Positions 1-8,996 of a DNA stretch of 44,944 bases are shown in pieces. The translations under genes and the position numbers were made by a program. The stretch spans positions 1 to 44,944 of the forward strand of contig CALMBI010000091.1 of assembly GCA_937860115.1 (NCBI GenBank), given 5' to 3'. Every line of letters begins with the position of its first letter. Positions within the stretch are counted from its first letter, which is position 1. The stretch comes from an uncultured Arcobacter sp. (lineage in GTDB: Bacteria; Campylobacterota; Campylobacteria; Campylobacterales; Arcobacteraceae). The notes under the pieces are model-generated. The model worked only from the letters and a program-made list of their open reading frames with translations, ran no database searches and was not told the origin of the DNA.

Positions 1-566
1 TTTTCAGTCGAATAAAGTGGTGTGAGGTTGTCAAATAGTGGTCTATTTTTTGCTTCATTCACAGGAAGATAATTGATAGCTTCAATTTTTAAAAGAGCAT
101 AATACTTTTCACTCTCTTTACTAGGTGGTCTTACTTGTCCACTTACAATATCTCCATTTCTAAGTGCAAATCTTTTAATTTGTGTAGCACTTACATAAGA
201 GTCATTTGAAGTATCGCTAAAGTTTCCATCAAGGGCTCTTAAAAATCCAAATCCACCCTCTTTAATATCTAAGATACCTGTAAAGAGTACATATCCCCCA
301 GCAGTTGTTTGGCTTGATAGGATAGCAAAAATGAGATCTTGTCTCATAAGTTCTTGTGGATTTTCAATCTCAAGATCTTTTGCAATAACTATAAGTTCAT
401 CAGTTGGTTTAGCTCTTAAATCATCAATAGTAAGTCCAGTTACTGGAACATGTGTTCGATTTTTTGCTTTGTGGTTGTTATTGTTTTTTGATTGTTTTTT
501 TTCAACAACTTGTTGTTCTTCATTGTTTTGTGATTGTTCAATATTCTCTGATGTTTCTTCTGTCAT
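1..566 (-). CDS. rho: Transcription termination factor Rho, N-terminal part (runs off the window)
   Basis: Reverse-strand reading gives the start of Rho, the hexameric RNA-dependent ATPase that ends untranslated transcripts. After an acidic, Gln/Asn-rich leader (MTEETSENIEQ...) comes the Rho N-terminal helical domain (DELIVIAKDLEIENPQELMR) and then the cold-shock-like RNA-binding fold with GGYVLFTGILDIKEGGFGFL, the classic GxGFLR-type segment, followed by SATQIKRFALRNGDIVSGQ and the RPPSKESEKYYALLKIEAIN stretch. The ATPase domain lies beyond base 1. The ATG at 566 is preferred: it has AAGG about 13 bases upstream. An in-frame ATG at 611 would add 15 residues but has no ribosome-binding site. 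The gene is read from its own promoter, downstream of hemW. Confidence 0.93.
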   Translation of the reverse strand, partial: MTEETSENIEQSQNNEEQQVVEKKQSKNNNNHKAKNRTHVPVTGLTIDDLRAKPTDELIVIAKDLEIENPQELMRQDLIFAILSSQTTAGGYVLFTGILDIKEGGFGFLRALDGNFSDTSNDSYVSATQIKRFALRNGDIVSGQVRPPSKESEKYYALLKIEAINYLPVNEAKNRPLFDNLTPLYSTE

Positions 567-687
567 ATTTGATTGTGGACCTTTTGTAAGATTTTGTAGT
601 AAGCAGTACATCTAATACCAAATTAAACAAAGAACTACTATTTCTTTCATTTGATATAAGTAAGACATGTAACTTTTTAGTGATAAA

Positions 688-693
688 ATTATA
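688..693 (-). promoter_or_regulatory. Probable -10 box of the rho promoter
   Basis: On the minus strand the sequence reads TTTGCTATAATTTTA, a TATAAT box preceded by TTTGC, the usual extended -10 form in Campylobacterota, where a -35 box is often absent. Transcription would start near 680, giving an AT-rich leader of about 115 bases before the ATG at 566. Confidence 0.6.
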
Positions 694-759
694 GCAAAGA
701 AAACTAAAAGATATTCAATAAATTAAATTTAACTTTTTTAATTTGAAAATATAGTGAGT

Positions 760-1815
760 TTATTCTAAAAACAGAGCAATCTCATCACTAAGTAAAAAAT
801 TTTTATTAAAGAGGGTATCATTTAAGATGGTGATTTTGTCTTCTTTATAGAGGATCTCTATTTGTTTTTTTTGTTTTTCATTAAATAGTGACATAGGTAC
901 TCCAACTAAACTTCTTAAGCCTAAAAAAATTTTTTCAAATTTTTTATCATCAGTACTCAAATTTTCAATCTCTTGATACATGAGAGGATCATTAATATAA
1001 GCTTGCACATCTTTTGTGGGATAATATCTTTGATTTCCAATCGATCCAACTGCTCCAGCACCAACTCCCAAATAATCTTCCCCCTCCCAATATCCAAAAT
1101 TATGTTTACTTCTTGAATCGGGACCTTTCCTAAAATTAGAGATCTCATATTGCGAAAAGCCAAAAGAACACAATCTATCAAATATATAACTCGCCATATC
1201 TATATCTTCAATTTTTACTTCAGGGCGATTGTAAAATTTTGTACCTTCTTCAATTGTGAGGCTATATGCGCTAATATGATCAATGGGTAGAGTTTTGATA
1301 ATATTTAAATCATTATCTATTAATTCTTTTGTATCTATTGCAGTATCATAGATAAGATCAATATTTATATGACAAAATCCTACATTAGAAGCTAATTTGA
1401 CACAATCAATCGCTTGTTGCTTATTGTGATTTCTTCCTAAGAATTTGAGTTTTGTATCATCAAAACTTTGCACTCCAAAACTTATACGATTGACTCCTAG
1501 ATTTTTTACATGAGTAAGCCACTCTAGTGTAGTTGAATTTGGATTTGCTTCTATTGTGATCTCTGTAGTATTATCTATCCAATCTTGTAACGTTTCAAAG
1601 AGAGGATTATAAAGTTTTGCTTCAATGCTACTTGGTGTCCCTCCACCTATAAATATTGATTTTAAAGGCTCTTTTGTCTTCTTTAGCTCTTCTGTAAGCT
1701 GCGTATGGAGCGCTTTCATATAGTCAGATTTGAGATGAAAAAGAGTTGTGTAAGAGTTAAATGAACAATAAAAACATTTGCTATCACAAAATGGTATATG
1801 AATGTATAAAAGCAA
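760..1815 (-). CDS. hemW: Radical SAM heme chaperone HemW (often annotated as HemN-like coproporphyrinogen III oxidase)
   Basis: A 351-residue radical SAM protein. The CxxxCxxC cluster-binding motif is at C10, C14 and C17 (PFCDSKCFYCSF), followed by GGGTPS, which helps bind S-adenosylmethionine, and ITIEANPNS. The HNFGYWEG segment matches the HNxxYW motif that separates the HemW heme chaperones from true HemN decarboxylases, and the length is short as in HemW. HemW binds heme and passes it to haemoproteins; many databases still call it oxygen-independent coproporphyrinogen oxidase. The gene starts with ATG at 1815, is divergent from rppH, and is followed by rho on the same strand after 193 bases. 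Confidence 0.88.
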   Translation of the reverse strand: MLLYIHIPFCDSKCFYCSFNSYTTLFHLKSDYMKALHTQLTEELKKTKEPLKSIFIGGGTPSSIEAKLYNPLFETLQDWIDNTTEITIEANPNSTTLEWLTHVKNLGVNRISFGVQSFDDTKLKFLGRNHNKQQAIDCVKLASNVGFCHINIDLIYDTAIDTKELIDNDLNIIKTLPIDHISAYSLTIEEGTKFYNRPEVKIEDIDMASYIFDRLCSFGFSQYEISNFRKGPDSRSKHNFGYWEGEDYLGVGAGAVGSIGNQRYYPTKDVQAYINDPLMYQEIENLSTDDKKFEKIFLGLRSLVGVPMSLFNEKQKKQIEILYKEDKITILNDTLFNKNFLLSDEIALFLE

Positions 1816-1903
1816 TTTAAAAGTATCCTTTTGGTAGTATATCCCTCATAAGGACATAGTAAAAAATTATAAATGTCTGATGATTATAAGGTAAAAAAAT
1901 TAA

Positions 1904-2377
1904 ATGGAACATAAACAGAAGAATTATAGGCCAAACGTAGCGGCTATAGTACTAAGTAGTTCGTATCCATTAAAGTGTGAAATTTTAATAGCTTCAAGAG
2001 TTGATATAAAAGATGCATGGCAATTCCCACAAGGTGGGATAGATGCTGGGGAGACTCCTCAAGAAGCACTCTTTAGAGAACTAAAAGAGGAAATAGGAAC
2101 AGATGAAGTAGAGATCATAGCTGAATATCCAGGATGGGTAAGTTATGATTTTCCACCATCTGTTGCAAAAAATATGGCACCGTATGATGGACAAACACAA
2201 AAGTATTATTTAGTAAAATTAAAAAAAGGTGCAGTTGTTAATATAGCAACGGAGATACCAGAGTTTAGTGAATATAAATTTGTAAGGAGAAGTAGGTTAA
2301 ACGAATACATTACATTTTTTAAAAGAACAGTTTACAAAAAAGTATTAAAATATTTTAAACAAGAGGGTTACATATAA
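1904..2377 (+). CDS. rppH: RNA pyrophosphohydrolase RppH/NudH (Nudix)
   Basis: A 157-residue Nudix hydrolase of the RppH/IalA group. The Nudix box GX5EX7REUXEEXGU fits exactly at residues 44-66 (G44, E50, R58, E59, E62, E63, G65). The flanking segments WQFPQGGIDAGETP, PGWVSYDFP and GQTQKYYLVKL are typical of enzymes that remove pyrophosphate from 5'-triphosphorylated RNA (starting mRNA decay) or cleave dinucleoside polyphosphates. It is the first gene of the rppH-lysC-hobA-holB-folP run. Its TAA shares one base with the ATG of lysC (TAATG), so translation is probably coupled. The same order occurs in Helicobacter pylori (HP1228-HP1232, from memory). Confidence 0.93.
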   Translation: MEHKQKNYRPNVAAIVLSSSYPLKCEILIASRVDIKDAWQFPQGGIDAGETPQEALFRELKEEIGTDEVEIIAEYPGWVSYDFPPSVAKNMAPYDGQTQKYYLVKLKKGAVVNIATEIPEFSEYKFVRRSRLNEYITFFKRTVYKKVLKYFKQEGYI

Positions 2378-3588
2378 TGTTAAGAGTTTTAAAGTTTGGT
2401 GGAACAAGTGTTGGAACACTTGAAAGAATTGGAAATGTTGCAAATATCGTAAAAAAGATGAGAGATAATGGTGATGATTTAGTAGTTGTAGTAAGTGCTA
2501 TGAGTGGTGAAACAAATAAACTTATAGACTATGCAAAACACTATAGTGAAACACCAAATGAAAGAGAACTTGATATGCTTTTAAGTTCAGGTGAAAGAGT
2601 TACAAGTGCTCTTTTATCAATTGCTTTAAACGAGCAAGGATATAAAGCTATATCTATGAGTGGGAGAGAAGCAGGAATCTATACTACAAATGAATACACT
2701 TATGCAAGAATCGAAAAGATTGAAACGGCAAATATGGAAAATGCAATCAAAAATGGTGAGATTATCATTGTTGCTGGTTTTCAAGGAGTGAGTGTTGATG
2801 GAAATAGAGTAACTACACTAGGAAGAGGTGGAAGTGACCTTACAGCTGTTGCATTAGCTGGTGCACTAAAAGCAGACATTTGTGAGATTTATACAGATGT
2901 TGATGGAATCTATACAACTGATCCAAGAATAGAACCACGTGCTAAAAAAATGGACAAAATCTCATATGATGAGATGTTAGAACTTGCTTCACTTGGAGCA
3001 AAAGTATTACAAAATAGAAGTGTTGAGATGGCAAAAAAACTCAATGTTAATCTCGTTTCAAGAAGCTCATTCACACCTGATGTTGAAGGGACATTAATCA
3101 CAAAGGAAGAAAATATTATGGAAGCACCAGTAGTAAGCGGTATAGCATTAGATAAAAATCAAGTTAGAGTTGGAATGTATGGAGTTATGGATAAACCAGG
3201 GATCGCTTCATCAATTTTCACAGCGTTAGCAGATGCAAATATCAATGTAGATATGATTGTACAAACACTTTCAAATGATGGAAGAACAAATCTTGATTTT
3301 ACAATCCCAGTTGGTGATCTTATTAAGACAAAAAATCTTATGGAACAGTTTAAAAATGATGTTGAAAAAATTGATTACAATGAAGCGATTGCTAAAGTTT
3401 CAGTAGTTGGAGTAGGGATGAAATCTCATACTGGTGTAGCTTCAAAAGCATTTTCAGCTTTAGCCAATGAAAATATCAATATCAAAATGATAAGTACAAG
3501 TGAGATTAAAATCTCTCTTGTGATTGATGAAAAATATAGTGAATTAGCGGTTCGAGCACTACACGAAGCATACGAATTAGATAAATAA
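2377..3588 (+). CDS. lysC: Aspartate kinase
   Basis: A 403-residue aspartokinase, the first step of the pathway from aspartate to lysine (and diaminopimelate for the wall), threonine and methionine. The kinase domain opens with KFGGTSVG (residues 6-13), has VVVSAMSGETN, and carries the family signature around GRGGSDLTAVALAGALKAD and IYTDVDGIYTTDPR. From about residue 265 come two ACT domains (VRVGMYGVMDKPGIASSIF and VSVVGVGMKSHTGVASKAF), which are the usual site of feedback inhibition by lysine or threonine. Length is normal for monofunctional bacterial enzymes. Its ATG overlaps the rppH stop by one base. Confidence 0.96.
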   Translation: MLRVLKFGGTSVGTLERIGNVANIVKKMRDNGDDLVVVVSAMSGETNKLIDYAKHYSETPNERELDMLLSSGERVTSALLSIALNEQGYKAISMSGREAGIYTTNEYTYARIEKIETANMENAIKNGEIIIVAGFQGVSVDGNRVTTLGRGGSDLTAVALAGALKADICEIYTDVDGIYTTDPRIEPRAKKMDKISYDEMLELASLGAKVLQNRSVEMAKKLNVNLVSRSSFTPDVEGTLITKEENIMEAPVVSGIALDKNQVRVGMYGVMDKPGIASSIFTALADANINVDMIVQTLSNDGRTNLDFTIPVGDLIKTKNLMEQFKNDVEKIDYNEAIAKVSVVGVGMKSHTGVASKAFSALANENINIKMISTSEIKISLVIDEKYSELAVRALHEAYELDK

Positions 3589-3604
3589 TTTTATAGGAAT
3601 AATT

Positions 3605-4156
3605 TTGCAAGAATTTACAAATTGGACAGTAAAAACAATTAGGGAAGACAAATATATCGGCTCTTGGATGGAGGAGCGAAAATTTGATTGGATCCCAATA
3701 GTTGCAAAAACTATCACAAATATTGTTGATCGTGGTAAATCTGTCCTTGTCGTGACTGATGATGATAGAGAATGGTTCTTGCATTATATATTTAATAAAA
3801 TTAACTCACCAAAAAACAATCGACCTTTTTTACCATTTTATGATTTTGCAAGTATGATCAAAAGCACGCACAAACTTACAAGTGATGATGATTTAGAACT
3901 TATTAAAGATATGCTTGATATCTCATTTCCAAATGGATATATTTTTTGGTATATAGGAAGAAGTCAAAGTACAAAAGCTATTTTGCCAAAAGTATCTAAT
4001 AACTCTTTTTTATGGCTTTTTGATGAGGATGTTCAAAATAGTTTTAATCTAAAAAGCAATGATGAAACACTCGATATGAAATTATTACAACTTTATAGAT
4101 TATTTGATAAAACTATCGAAGCTACACTTTTTGCTCAAATTGAGGTTGATAAGTAG
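3605..4156 (+). CDS. hobA: DnaA-binding initiation regulator HobA
   Basis: A 183-residue protein recognised as HobA: residues such as NWTVKTIREDKYIGSWMEER near the start, SVLVVTDDDREWFLHYIF in the middle and NSFLWLFDEDVQNSF near the end resemble the Helicobacter protein. In H. pylori HobA forms a tetramer that binds domain I-II of DnaA and promotes assembly of the initiator on oriC; it is structurally like DiaA/SIS proteins and is known only in Campylobacterota. The start is TTG at 3605, supported by AGGA about 8 bases upstream. Its TAG is directly followed by the ATG of holB. The position between lysC and holB is conserved. Confidence 0.88.
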   Translation: MQEFTNWTVKTIREDKYIGSWMEERKFDWIPIVAKTITNIVDRGKSVLVVTDDDREWFLHYIFNKINSPKNNRPFLPFYDFASMIKSTHKLTSDDDLELIKDMLDISFPNGYIFWYIGRSQSTKAILPKVSNNSFLWLFDEDVQNSFNLKSNDETLDMKLLQLYRLFDKTIEATLFAQIEVDK

Positions 4157-4777
4157 ATGACTTTTCTCTCATCAACTATTTTAATAGTGAATGATGTTGA
4201 GGAGAGTGCTCTTCAAGTTGCATCAACTTTACCAAAACACGATGTTAGAATCATCAAAAATGAAGAAGAGGGGAAAAAAGATTTTCTTATCCTTCATGCA
4301 AAACAAGTGGTAAAAGAAGCATACATAGCAAGTGAACGAACAAAATATATTATTTTTTGTGGTGAAGCGTTTACCGTAGAAGCACAAAATTCACTTTTAA
4401 AAATACTAGAAGAACCACCAAAAAATGTTGTGTTTATAATGATCACTAATAGTAAAAGTGGGATTTTAAAAACTATTTTCTCACGTCTTCCACATCATTA
4501 TCTAAAAACAAAAAAACAAAGGATGAGTCTTTCTTTGGATCTAGCTAAAATGGAGCTCAAAGATATTTATCAATTTATAAAAGAGCATCAAAGAATAGGT
4601 AAAAGCGAAGCAAAAGAGCTTATCGAATCTCTACTTGTGAGTGCAAATGAAAAAAAAATAAAATTGACAAGTAAAGAATTAGAAAGTTTTTCTGTTGCTA
4701 TGAAATTATGTGAACTCAACTCTAGACCTATCAATATTTTAACAACCCTTTTATTGTCACTTCTCAAAAAAAGATAG
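4157..4777 (+). CDS. holB: DNA polymerase III delta prime subunit (short epsilonproteobacterial form)
   Basis: A 206-residue clamp-loader subunit. The core motif EAQNSLLKILEEPP (residues 75-88) and the following segment VVFIMITNSKSGILKTIFSR are the delta-prime/DnaX-type 'sensor' regions. The protein is far shorter than the E. coli subunit (334 residues): it has no zinc module and no P-loop at the N-terminus, as in other Campylobacterota. It would join DnaX and HolA in loading the beta clamp. It starts at the first base after the hobA stop, so the two replication proteins are co-translated. Confidence 0.85.
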   Translation: MTFLSSTILIVNDVEESALQVASTLPKHDVRIIKNEEEGKKDFLILHAKQVVKEAYIASERTKYIIFCGEAFTVEAQNSLLKILEEPPKNVVFIMITNSKSGILKTIFSRLPHHYLKTKKQRMSLSLDLAKMELKDIYQFIKEHQRIGKSEAKELIESLLVSANEKKIKLTSKELESFSVAMKLCELNSRPINILTTLLLSLLKKR

Positions 4778-4782
4778 ATTAA

Positions 4783-5925
4783 ATGACTATTACAAAAATC
4801 AATCCAAATGATTTGGAAAATTTTTATATCTCTTTAGGAACAGAAAAAGCAGGAGCAAAAATACTTTCTTCTAAATCAAAAATCAATACGATTTTGATAC
4901 AAGGTTTGCATACAGGTGCTGCTAATATTTTAAAGCAAGATGCTCTTTCTATTGGAGCAGATGTAGCAGTTCCAAGAGGAACGATTCTTTTTGAAACACC
5001 AACGGTGGATGTAGTCTTGATTGCTAGTGATAAACATCTCAAAATCTTAGCAAAAAAAGAACTTTCTCAACCCTTTGGATTAAAAAAAGTAGCAAATGCT
5101 TTAGAGAGTTTTGTGACAAAAAAACAACCAAAAACAAAAATTATGGGTGTTTTAAATGCGAATGATGATAGTTTTTTTGAGGGAAGCAGATTTTTAGGGG
5201 ATGATGCTATTGCAAAAATAGAGCAGATGATAGCTGATGGTGCAGAGATTATCGATATAGGGGCAGTTTCTACAAGACCAAATAGTGCTATTGTGGAAGC
5301 TGATGAGGAGCTTAGAAGAATAAAACCTATTTGTGATGCAATTTTAGAGCAAAAAATCTATGAAAAGGTTATTTTTAGTATCGATAGTTTTACCCCAAGT
5401 GTTATTGAGTATGCCCTCAAAAGTGGCTTTAGTATCATCAATGATATCACAGGACTCGCAAATGATGAGGTTTGCAGATTAGCGAAAAAATATGATGTAA
5501 GTGTGGTTATTATGCATATGCAAGGGACTCCGCAAGATATGCAAAAAAATCCGATCTATGATGATGTAGTTTCAGACGTTGATAACTTTTTTGAACAAAG
5601 AATAGCAAAAGCAAAAGAGTTTGGAATAGAGCAAATCATCCTTGATGTAGGGATAGGATTTGGGAAAACTCTCACACATAATCTTTTGCTTTTGCAAAAT
5701 CTTGAACATTTTAAAAGATTTGGATATGAGATACTTTTAGGTGCAAGTAGAAAGTCACTTATAGAGATGATTGTTCCAAATACACCCACAAGTGAGAGGC
5801 TCAGTGGAACTTTAGCAATCCATCTTGATGGGATACGAAAAGGGGCATCAATTATACGATGCCACGATGTAAAAGAGCATTTTCAAGCGATCAAAGTCCA
5901 AGAGGCTATCCAAACTATTGCATAA
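4783..5925 (+). CDS. folP: Dihydropteroate synthase with N-terminal extension
   Basis: A 380-residue folate enzyme that joins p-aminobenzoate to the pterin pyrophosphate. The TIM-barrel domain spans about residues 119-378: MGVLNANDDSF at 121-131, IDIGAVSTRPNS, SIDSF, IINDITG, VIMHMQGTPQDMQ, ILDVGIGFGKT and LGASRKS. The first loop is unusual (NANDDSF instead of NVTPDSF; GAVSTRPNS instead of GGESTRPGA), but the key Asp, Lys and Arg positions remain. About 115 extra N-terminal residues match the long form of other Campylobacterota; this part has no clear motif. It is the last gene of the rppH operon, five bases after holB. Confidence 0.93.
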   Translation: MTITKINPNDLENFYISLGTEKAGAKILSSKSKINTILIQGLHTGAANILKQDALSIGADVAVPRGTILFETPTVDVVLIASDKHLKILAKKELSQPFGLKKVANALESFVTKKQPKTKIMGVLNANDDSFFEGSRFLGDDAIAKIEQMIADGAEIIDIGAVSTRPNSAIVEADEELRRIKPICDAILEQKIYEKVIFSIDSFTPSVIEYALKSGFSIINDITGLANDEVCRLAKKYDVSVVIMHMQGTPQDMQKNPIYDDVVSDVDNFFEQRIAKAKEFGIEQIILDVGIGFGKTLTHNLLLLQNLEHFKRFGYEILLGASRKSLIEMIVPNTPTSERLSGTLAIHLDGIRKGASIIRCHDVKEHFQAIKVQEAIQTIA

Positions 5926-5930
5926 ATTTT

Positions 5931-5963
5931 TTGATATTTTCTTGATATCATTTAGACTATAAT
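5931..5963 (+). promoter_or_regulatory. Promoter and possible operator of the Ktr operon
   Basis: TATAAT lies at 5958-5963, only six bases before the ATG at 5970, so the mRNA may start at or very near the start codon; no Shine-Dalgarno sequence is visible. Just upstream are two direct repeats TTGATAT at 5931-5937 and 5942-5948, spaced 11 bases start to start, the geometry used by OmpR/KdpE-type regulators. Autoregulation by the regulator encoded at 6971 is an inference. Confidence 0.5.
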
Positions 5964-5969
5964 CACCAA

Positions 5970-6974
5970 ATGTACAAAAAATATTATTATATCTTTCATT
6001 CGATTTTGATACTTATTGGAATTACATTTGTATCACATTTTTTAATAAATCGGCTTGATATTATCAATATCTCTTTATTGCACCTTATCCCTGTATTGTT
6101 TGTGGCTTTGCATGGTAATATGAAACCCACTTTATTGATTACAATAGTGAGTTTGAGCTTATTTAACTTTTTGTATATTCCACCACTGTATAGCTTTGAT
6201 GTCTATGATACTTTACATATTATTAATTTTCTCATTTTTGCTTTTGTTGGTTGGTTTATAGCAATCCAAGCGAAAAAACTGCAAAAACAAACCAAAGAGA
6301 ATGAGATAAGAGAAAACCTACTCAACATCATCTCTCACGATTTACGAACACCACTTTCTACGATACTGGGAAGCAGTACACTTCTTTTACAAAACAAAAA
6401 TATTGAAGAGAATACAAAATTTGAATTGATAGGGGATATTTACCAGGCTTCTTTACGAATGAAAAGACTTATTTCAAATCTATTAGATAACACAAGACTC
6501 AAAAATGGGGCAACATTGGGATTTGATTGGTGTGATTTTGAAGATATAGTTGGTGTTGCATTAGAAGATTTTTCTGAAACACAAACAGAAAATTTTGAGA
6601 TAAAAATTGATGAATTGGAACTTTTTTGGGGTGATAATGCACTCCTTGTACAGTTAATGAGTAATCTGATTGACAATGCTTTAAAATATTCAAACGATGC
6701 GAAGAGAGTTTCCATAGAACTAAAAAATAATAATGAAAATCTTGATATCACTATTTGGAATTCGAGTGATTTTATAGAACAAAAAAAACTAGAAAATATC
6801 TTTGAAAAATTTTATAGGCTTGAAGATACAAATGATATCATAGGAAGTGGTATTGGGCTATACATTTGTAAGACTATTGTAAAACTTCATGGTGGTACTA
6901 TCAAAGCATCGTATGAAAACGATGGTATCTCTATTCATATTACTCTTCCTAAACACAAAAAGGTTCAAATATGA
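5970..6974 (+). CDS. KdpD-like sensor histidine kinase lacking the KdpD/Usp N-terminal domain
   Basis: A 334-residue membrane kinase. Residues about 7-100 hold four short membrane helices with the DUF4118 hallmark FNFLYIPPLYSFDVYD (66-80), the fold found in the middle of KdpD. HisKA follows with the phospho-acceptor H123 in SHDLRTPLS, then a HATPase_c domain with SNLIDNALKYS (N box), IFEKFYRLED, GSGIGLYICKTIV and GGTIKAS. The 400-residue cytosolic KdpD and universal-stress (Usp) domains that sense ions or nucleotides in E. coli KdpD are absent. It overlaps the KdpE-like regulator by four bases (ATGA) and precedes Ktr genes rather than kdpFABC, so it probably controls K+ uptake through Ktr. 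Confidence 0.87.
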   Translation: MYKKYYYIFHSILILIGITFVSHFLINRLDIINISLLHLIPVLFVALHGNMKPTLLITIVSLSLFNFLYIPPLYSFDVYDTLHIINFLIFAFVGWFIAIQAKKLQKQTKENEIRENLLNIISHDLRTPLSTILGSSTLLLQNKNIEENTKFELIGDIYQASLRMKRLISNLLDNTRLKNGATLGFDWCDFEDIVGVALEDFSETQTENFEIKIDELELFWGDNALLVQLMSNLIDNALKYSNDAKRVSIELKNNNENLDITIWNSSDFIEQKKLENIFEKFYRLEDTNDIIGSGIGLYICKTIVKLHGGTIKASYENDGISIHITLPKHKKVQI

Positions 6975-7678
6975 TGAAAAGACCGTTGATATTAATTGTT
7001 GAAGATGATGCTTCTGTTAGAAATCTTCTTGAAATTAGTTTTAGGGAATATGAATTTGATACGATAACTACAACAAATCAAGAGAATGCGTATAGATTAT
7101 TTTTAAGCAACAATCCAAACTTGATGATAGTTGATCTTGGATTACCAGATGGTGATGGGAAAGAATTGATAAAAGAGATTAGAGAAGTTTCAAAAGTTTC
7201 TATTATCGTCCTATCTGCTAGACATGATGAAAATGAAATTATTTCAGCGCTTGATTTTGGAGCTGATGATTATATTACAAAGCCATTTTCGCTCAAAGAG
7301 TTGGTAGCTAGAATAAAAACAAATCTACGAAGAGCATCATTACAGATGCAACAAAACAATAGCTCACACTATGGCGAATTTGAAGTAGATTTATTATCAA
7401 AATCTATCTCTTTTAAAGATGAACATCTCAAACTAACACCTATTGAATATGATTTATTAAAATATTTTATTTTAAATTCTGACAAAACTTTAACCCATAG
7501 ACAAATACTGAAAGAGGTTTGGGGAGTTGGCTATCAAAATGAGATGCAATATTTAAGAACCTATGTCAATACCTTACGAAAGAAGATTGAAGTTAATTCG
7601 ACACGACCAAATTATATAAAAACAGAATCTGGAATCGGTTATCGATTTTGTTGTGAGGAAAATAAAGATGGGCTATAA
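6971..7678 (+). CDS. KdpE-like OmpR-family response regulator
   Basis: A 235-residue two-domain regulator. The receiver has the acidic pair in ILIVEDD, phospho-acceptor D55 in MIVDLGLPDGDG, the Ser of VLSAR and the Lys of ITKPFS. The C-terminal winged helix (from about 130) shows LTPIEYDLLKYF, RQILKEVWG and LRTYVNTLRKKIE, ending in GIGYRF, all characteristic of KdpE/PhoB DNA-binding domains. Its Met codons at 6971 and 6974 both lie near the kinase stop; the gene overlaps the kinase upstream and the ktrB reading frame downstream. The expected target is its own operon promoter at 5931-5963. Confidence 0.9.
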   Translation: MMKRPLILIVEDDASVRNLLEISFREYEFDTITTTNQENAYRLFLSNNPNLMIVDLGLPDGDGKELIKEIREVSKVSIIVLSARHDENEIISALDFGADDYITKPFSLKELVARIKTNLRRASLQMQQNNSSHYGEFEVDLLSKSISFKDEHLKLTPIEYDLLKYFILNSDKTLTHRQILKEVWGVGYQNEMQYLRTYVNTLRKKIEVNSTRPNYIKTESGIGYRFCCEENKDGL

Positions 7679-8996
7679 ATATATCAAAACAATTTTTTTT
7701 GGATATATTATAATAATCTTTTTAGGAGCGATTGGTTTATCTTTACCCATCAGTCGGATTGGAGAACTCTCCTTTATTGATGCTTTGTTTACATCAGCTT
7801 CAGCAACTTGTGTGACTGGACTTATTGTTACGAGTACCTCTGAAAATTTTACATTTTTTGGTGAAGCAATTATCCTTTTTCTTATACAAATTGGTGGAAT
7901 CGGATATATGACTTTGGTAACACTTTTTTTTCTATTTTTGAAAGATGACTTACAGATTGAAGAAAAAAGAGCAATGAAAGAAGCCCTTGATTTGCCTGAT
8001 ATGAAAGCAACATCGAGTTTTATTAAAAAAGTGATCCTTTTTGTACTCCTTATAGAAGTGGTTGGAGCTTTTATTTTAACATTTCGATTTAGTAGTGATT
8101 TTGCATTCGATGAAGCTCTTTGGCATGGTATTTTTCACTCTATTTCTGCTTTTAATAATGCTGGTTTTTCTCTTTTTACAGATAGTATGATGGGATATAA
8201 AAGTGATTTTATAATTTTAAGTGCTTTAATGATTTTAATTGTTCTTGGAGGTATTGGTTATTTTGTTTTGATAGAAATTGGTAGTAAAACGAAGAAAGTT
8301 CATAATTTTTCAGTGCATACAAAAATTATGATTTATGGAACACTTTTTTTGATTTTATTTGGTTTTTTACTTTTTCTATCTATTGAATGGAACAATCCAA
8401 AAACTTTAGGTGAGTTTTCTTTATACGAAAAGATACTCAATAGTTTATTTTTATCGGTTAACTTTAGAACAAGCGGATTTAATAGTATCGATTTTGCTGG
8501 ATTAAAAGATTCTTCTTTATTTTTTTCTACATTTTTTATGATGATTGGAGCAGGAATCGGTGGAACAGCTGGCGGGATAAAAATTACAACTTTTGCAATT
8601 TTACTTGTGGCAGTTGTTTACACCTTAAGACAAGATAATCAAGAGCCAAATATCTTTCAAAGAACAATTGAACAAAAACTTATCAATAAAGCATTAGCAA
8701 TTATTGTAAGTGCTTCTTTACTTGTTTTAATAGCAACCTTGATTTTAGTAGAAACACAAAATTTGCCATTTATGAAGATTTTATTTGAAGTTGTTTCTGC
8801 TTTTGCTACTGTTGGAGTATCTACTGGAAATGGAGGAATTTTAAGTTTTTCTGCACACTTTGATAGCTTTGGAAAAAGTATCATAATTTTACTTATGTTA
8901 GCTGGAAGAATTGGTGTTTTCGCCTTTGGATTTATCTTGGTGGGAAAAGCAAAAACAAAATATATCAAATATCCAAAAGGGAGGATTTTAATTTGA
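7668..8996 (+). CDS. ktrB: KtrB/TrkH-type potassium channel subunit
   Basis: A 442-residue membrane protein with the four-fold M1-P-M2 plan of Trk/Ktr/HKT transporters. The four filter loops are visible: SATCVTGLIV, FNNAGFSLF, FRTSGFNS and ATVGVSTGNG, each with the single filter Gly. GAGIGGTAGGIKITTF before the last repeat is the TrkH/KtrB signature. The length is that of KtrB (about 445) rather than TrkH (about 483). The ATG at 7668 is chosen because GAGGA sits 7 bases upstream; an in-frame GTG at 7653 lies before that site. The gene overlaps the regulator by 11 bases and ktrA by four. Confidence 0.92.
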   Translation: MGYKYIKTIFFGYIIIIFLGAIGLSLPISRIGELSFIDALFTSASATCVTGLIVTSTSENFTFFGEAIILFLIQIGGIGYMTLVTLFFLFLKDDLQIEEKRAMKEALDLPDMKATSSFIKKVILFVLLIEVVGAFILTFRFSSDFAFDEALWHGIFHSISAFNNAGFSLFTDSMMGYKSDFIILSALMILIVLGGIGYFVLIEIGSKTKKVHNFSVHTKIMIYGTLFLILFGFLLFLSIEWNNPKTLGEFSLYEKILNSLFLSVNFRTSGFNSIDFAGLKDSSLFFSTFFMMIGAGIGGTAGGIKITTFAILLVAVVYTLRQDNQEPNIFQRTIEQKLINKALAIIVSASLLVLIATLILVETQNLPFMKILFEVVSAFATVGVSTGNGGILSFSAHFDSFGKSIIILLMLAGRIGVFAFGFILVGKAKTKYIKYPKGRILI

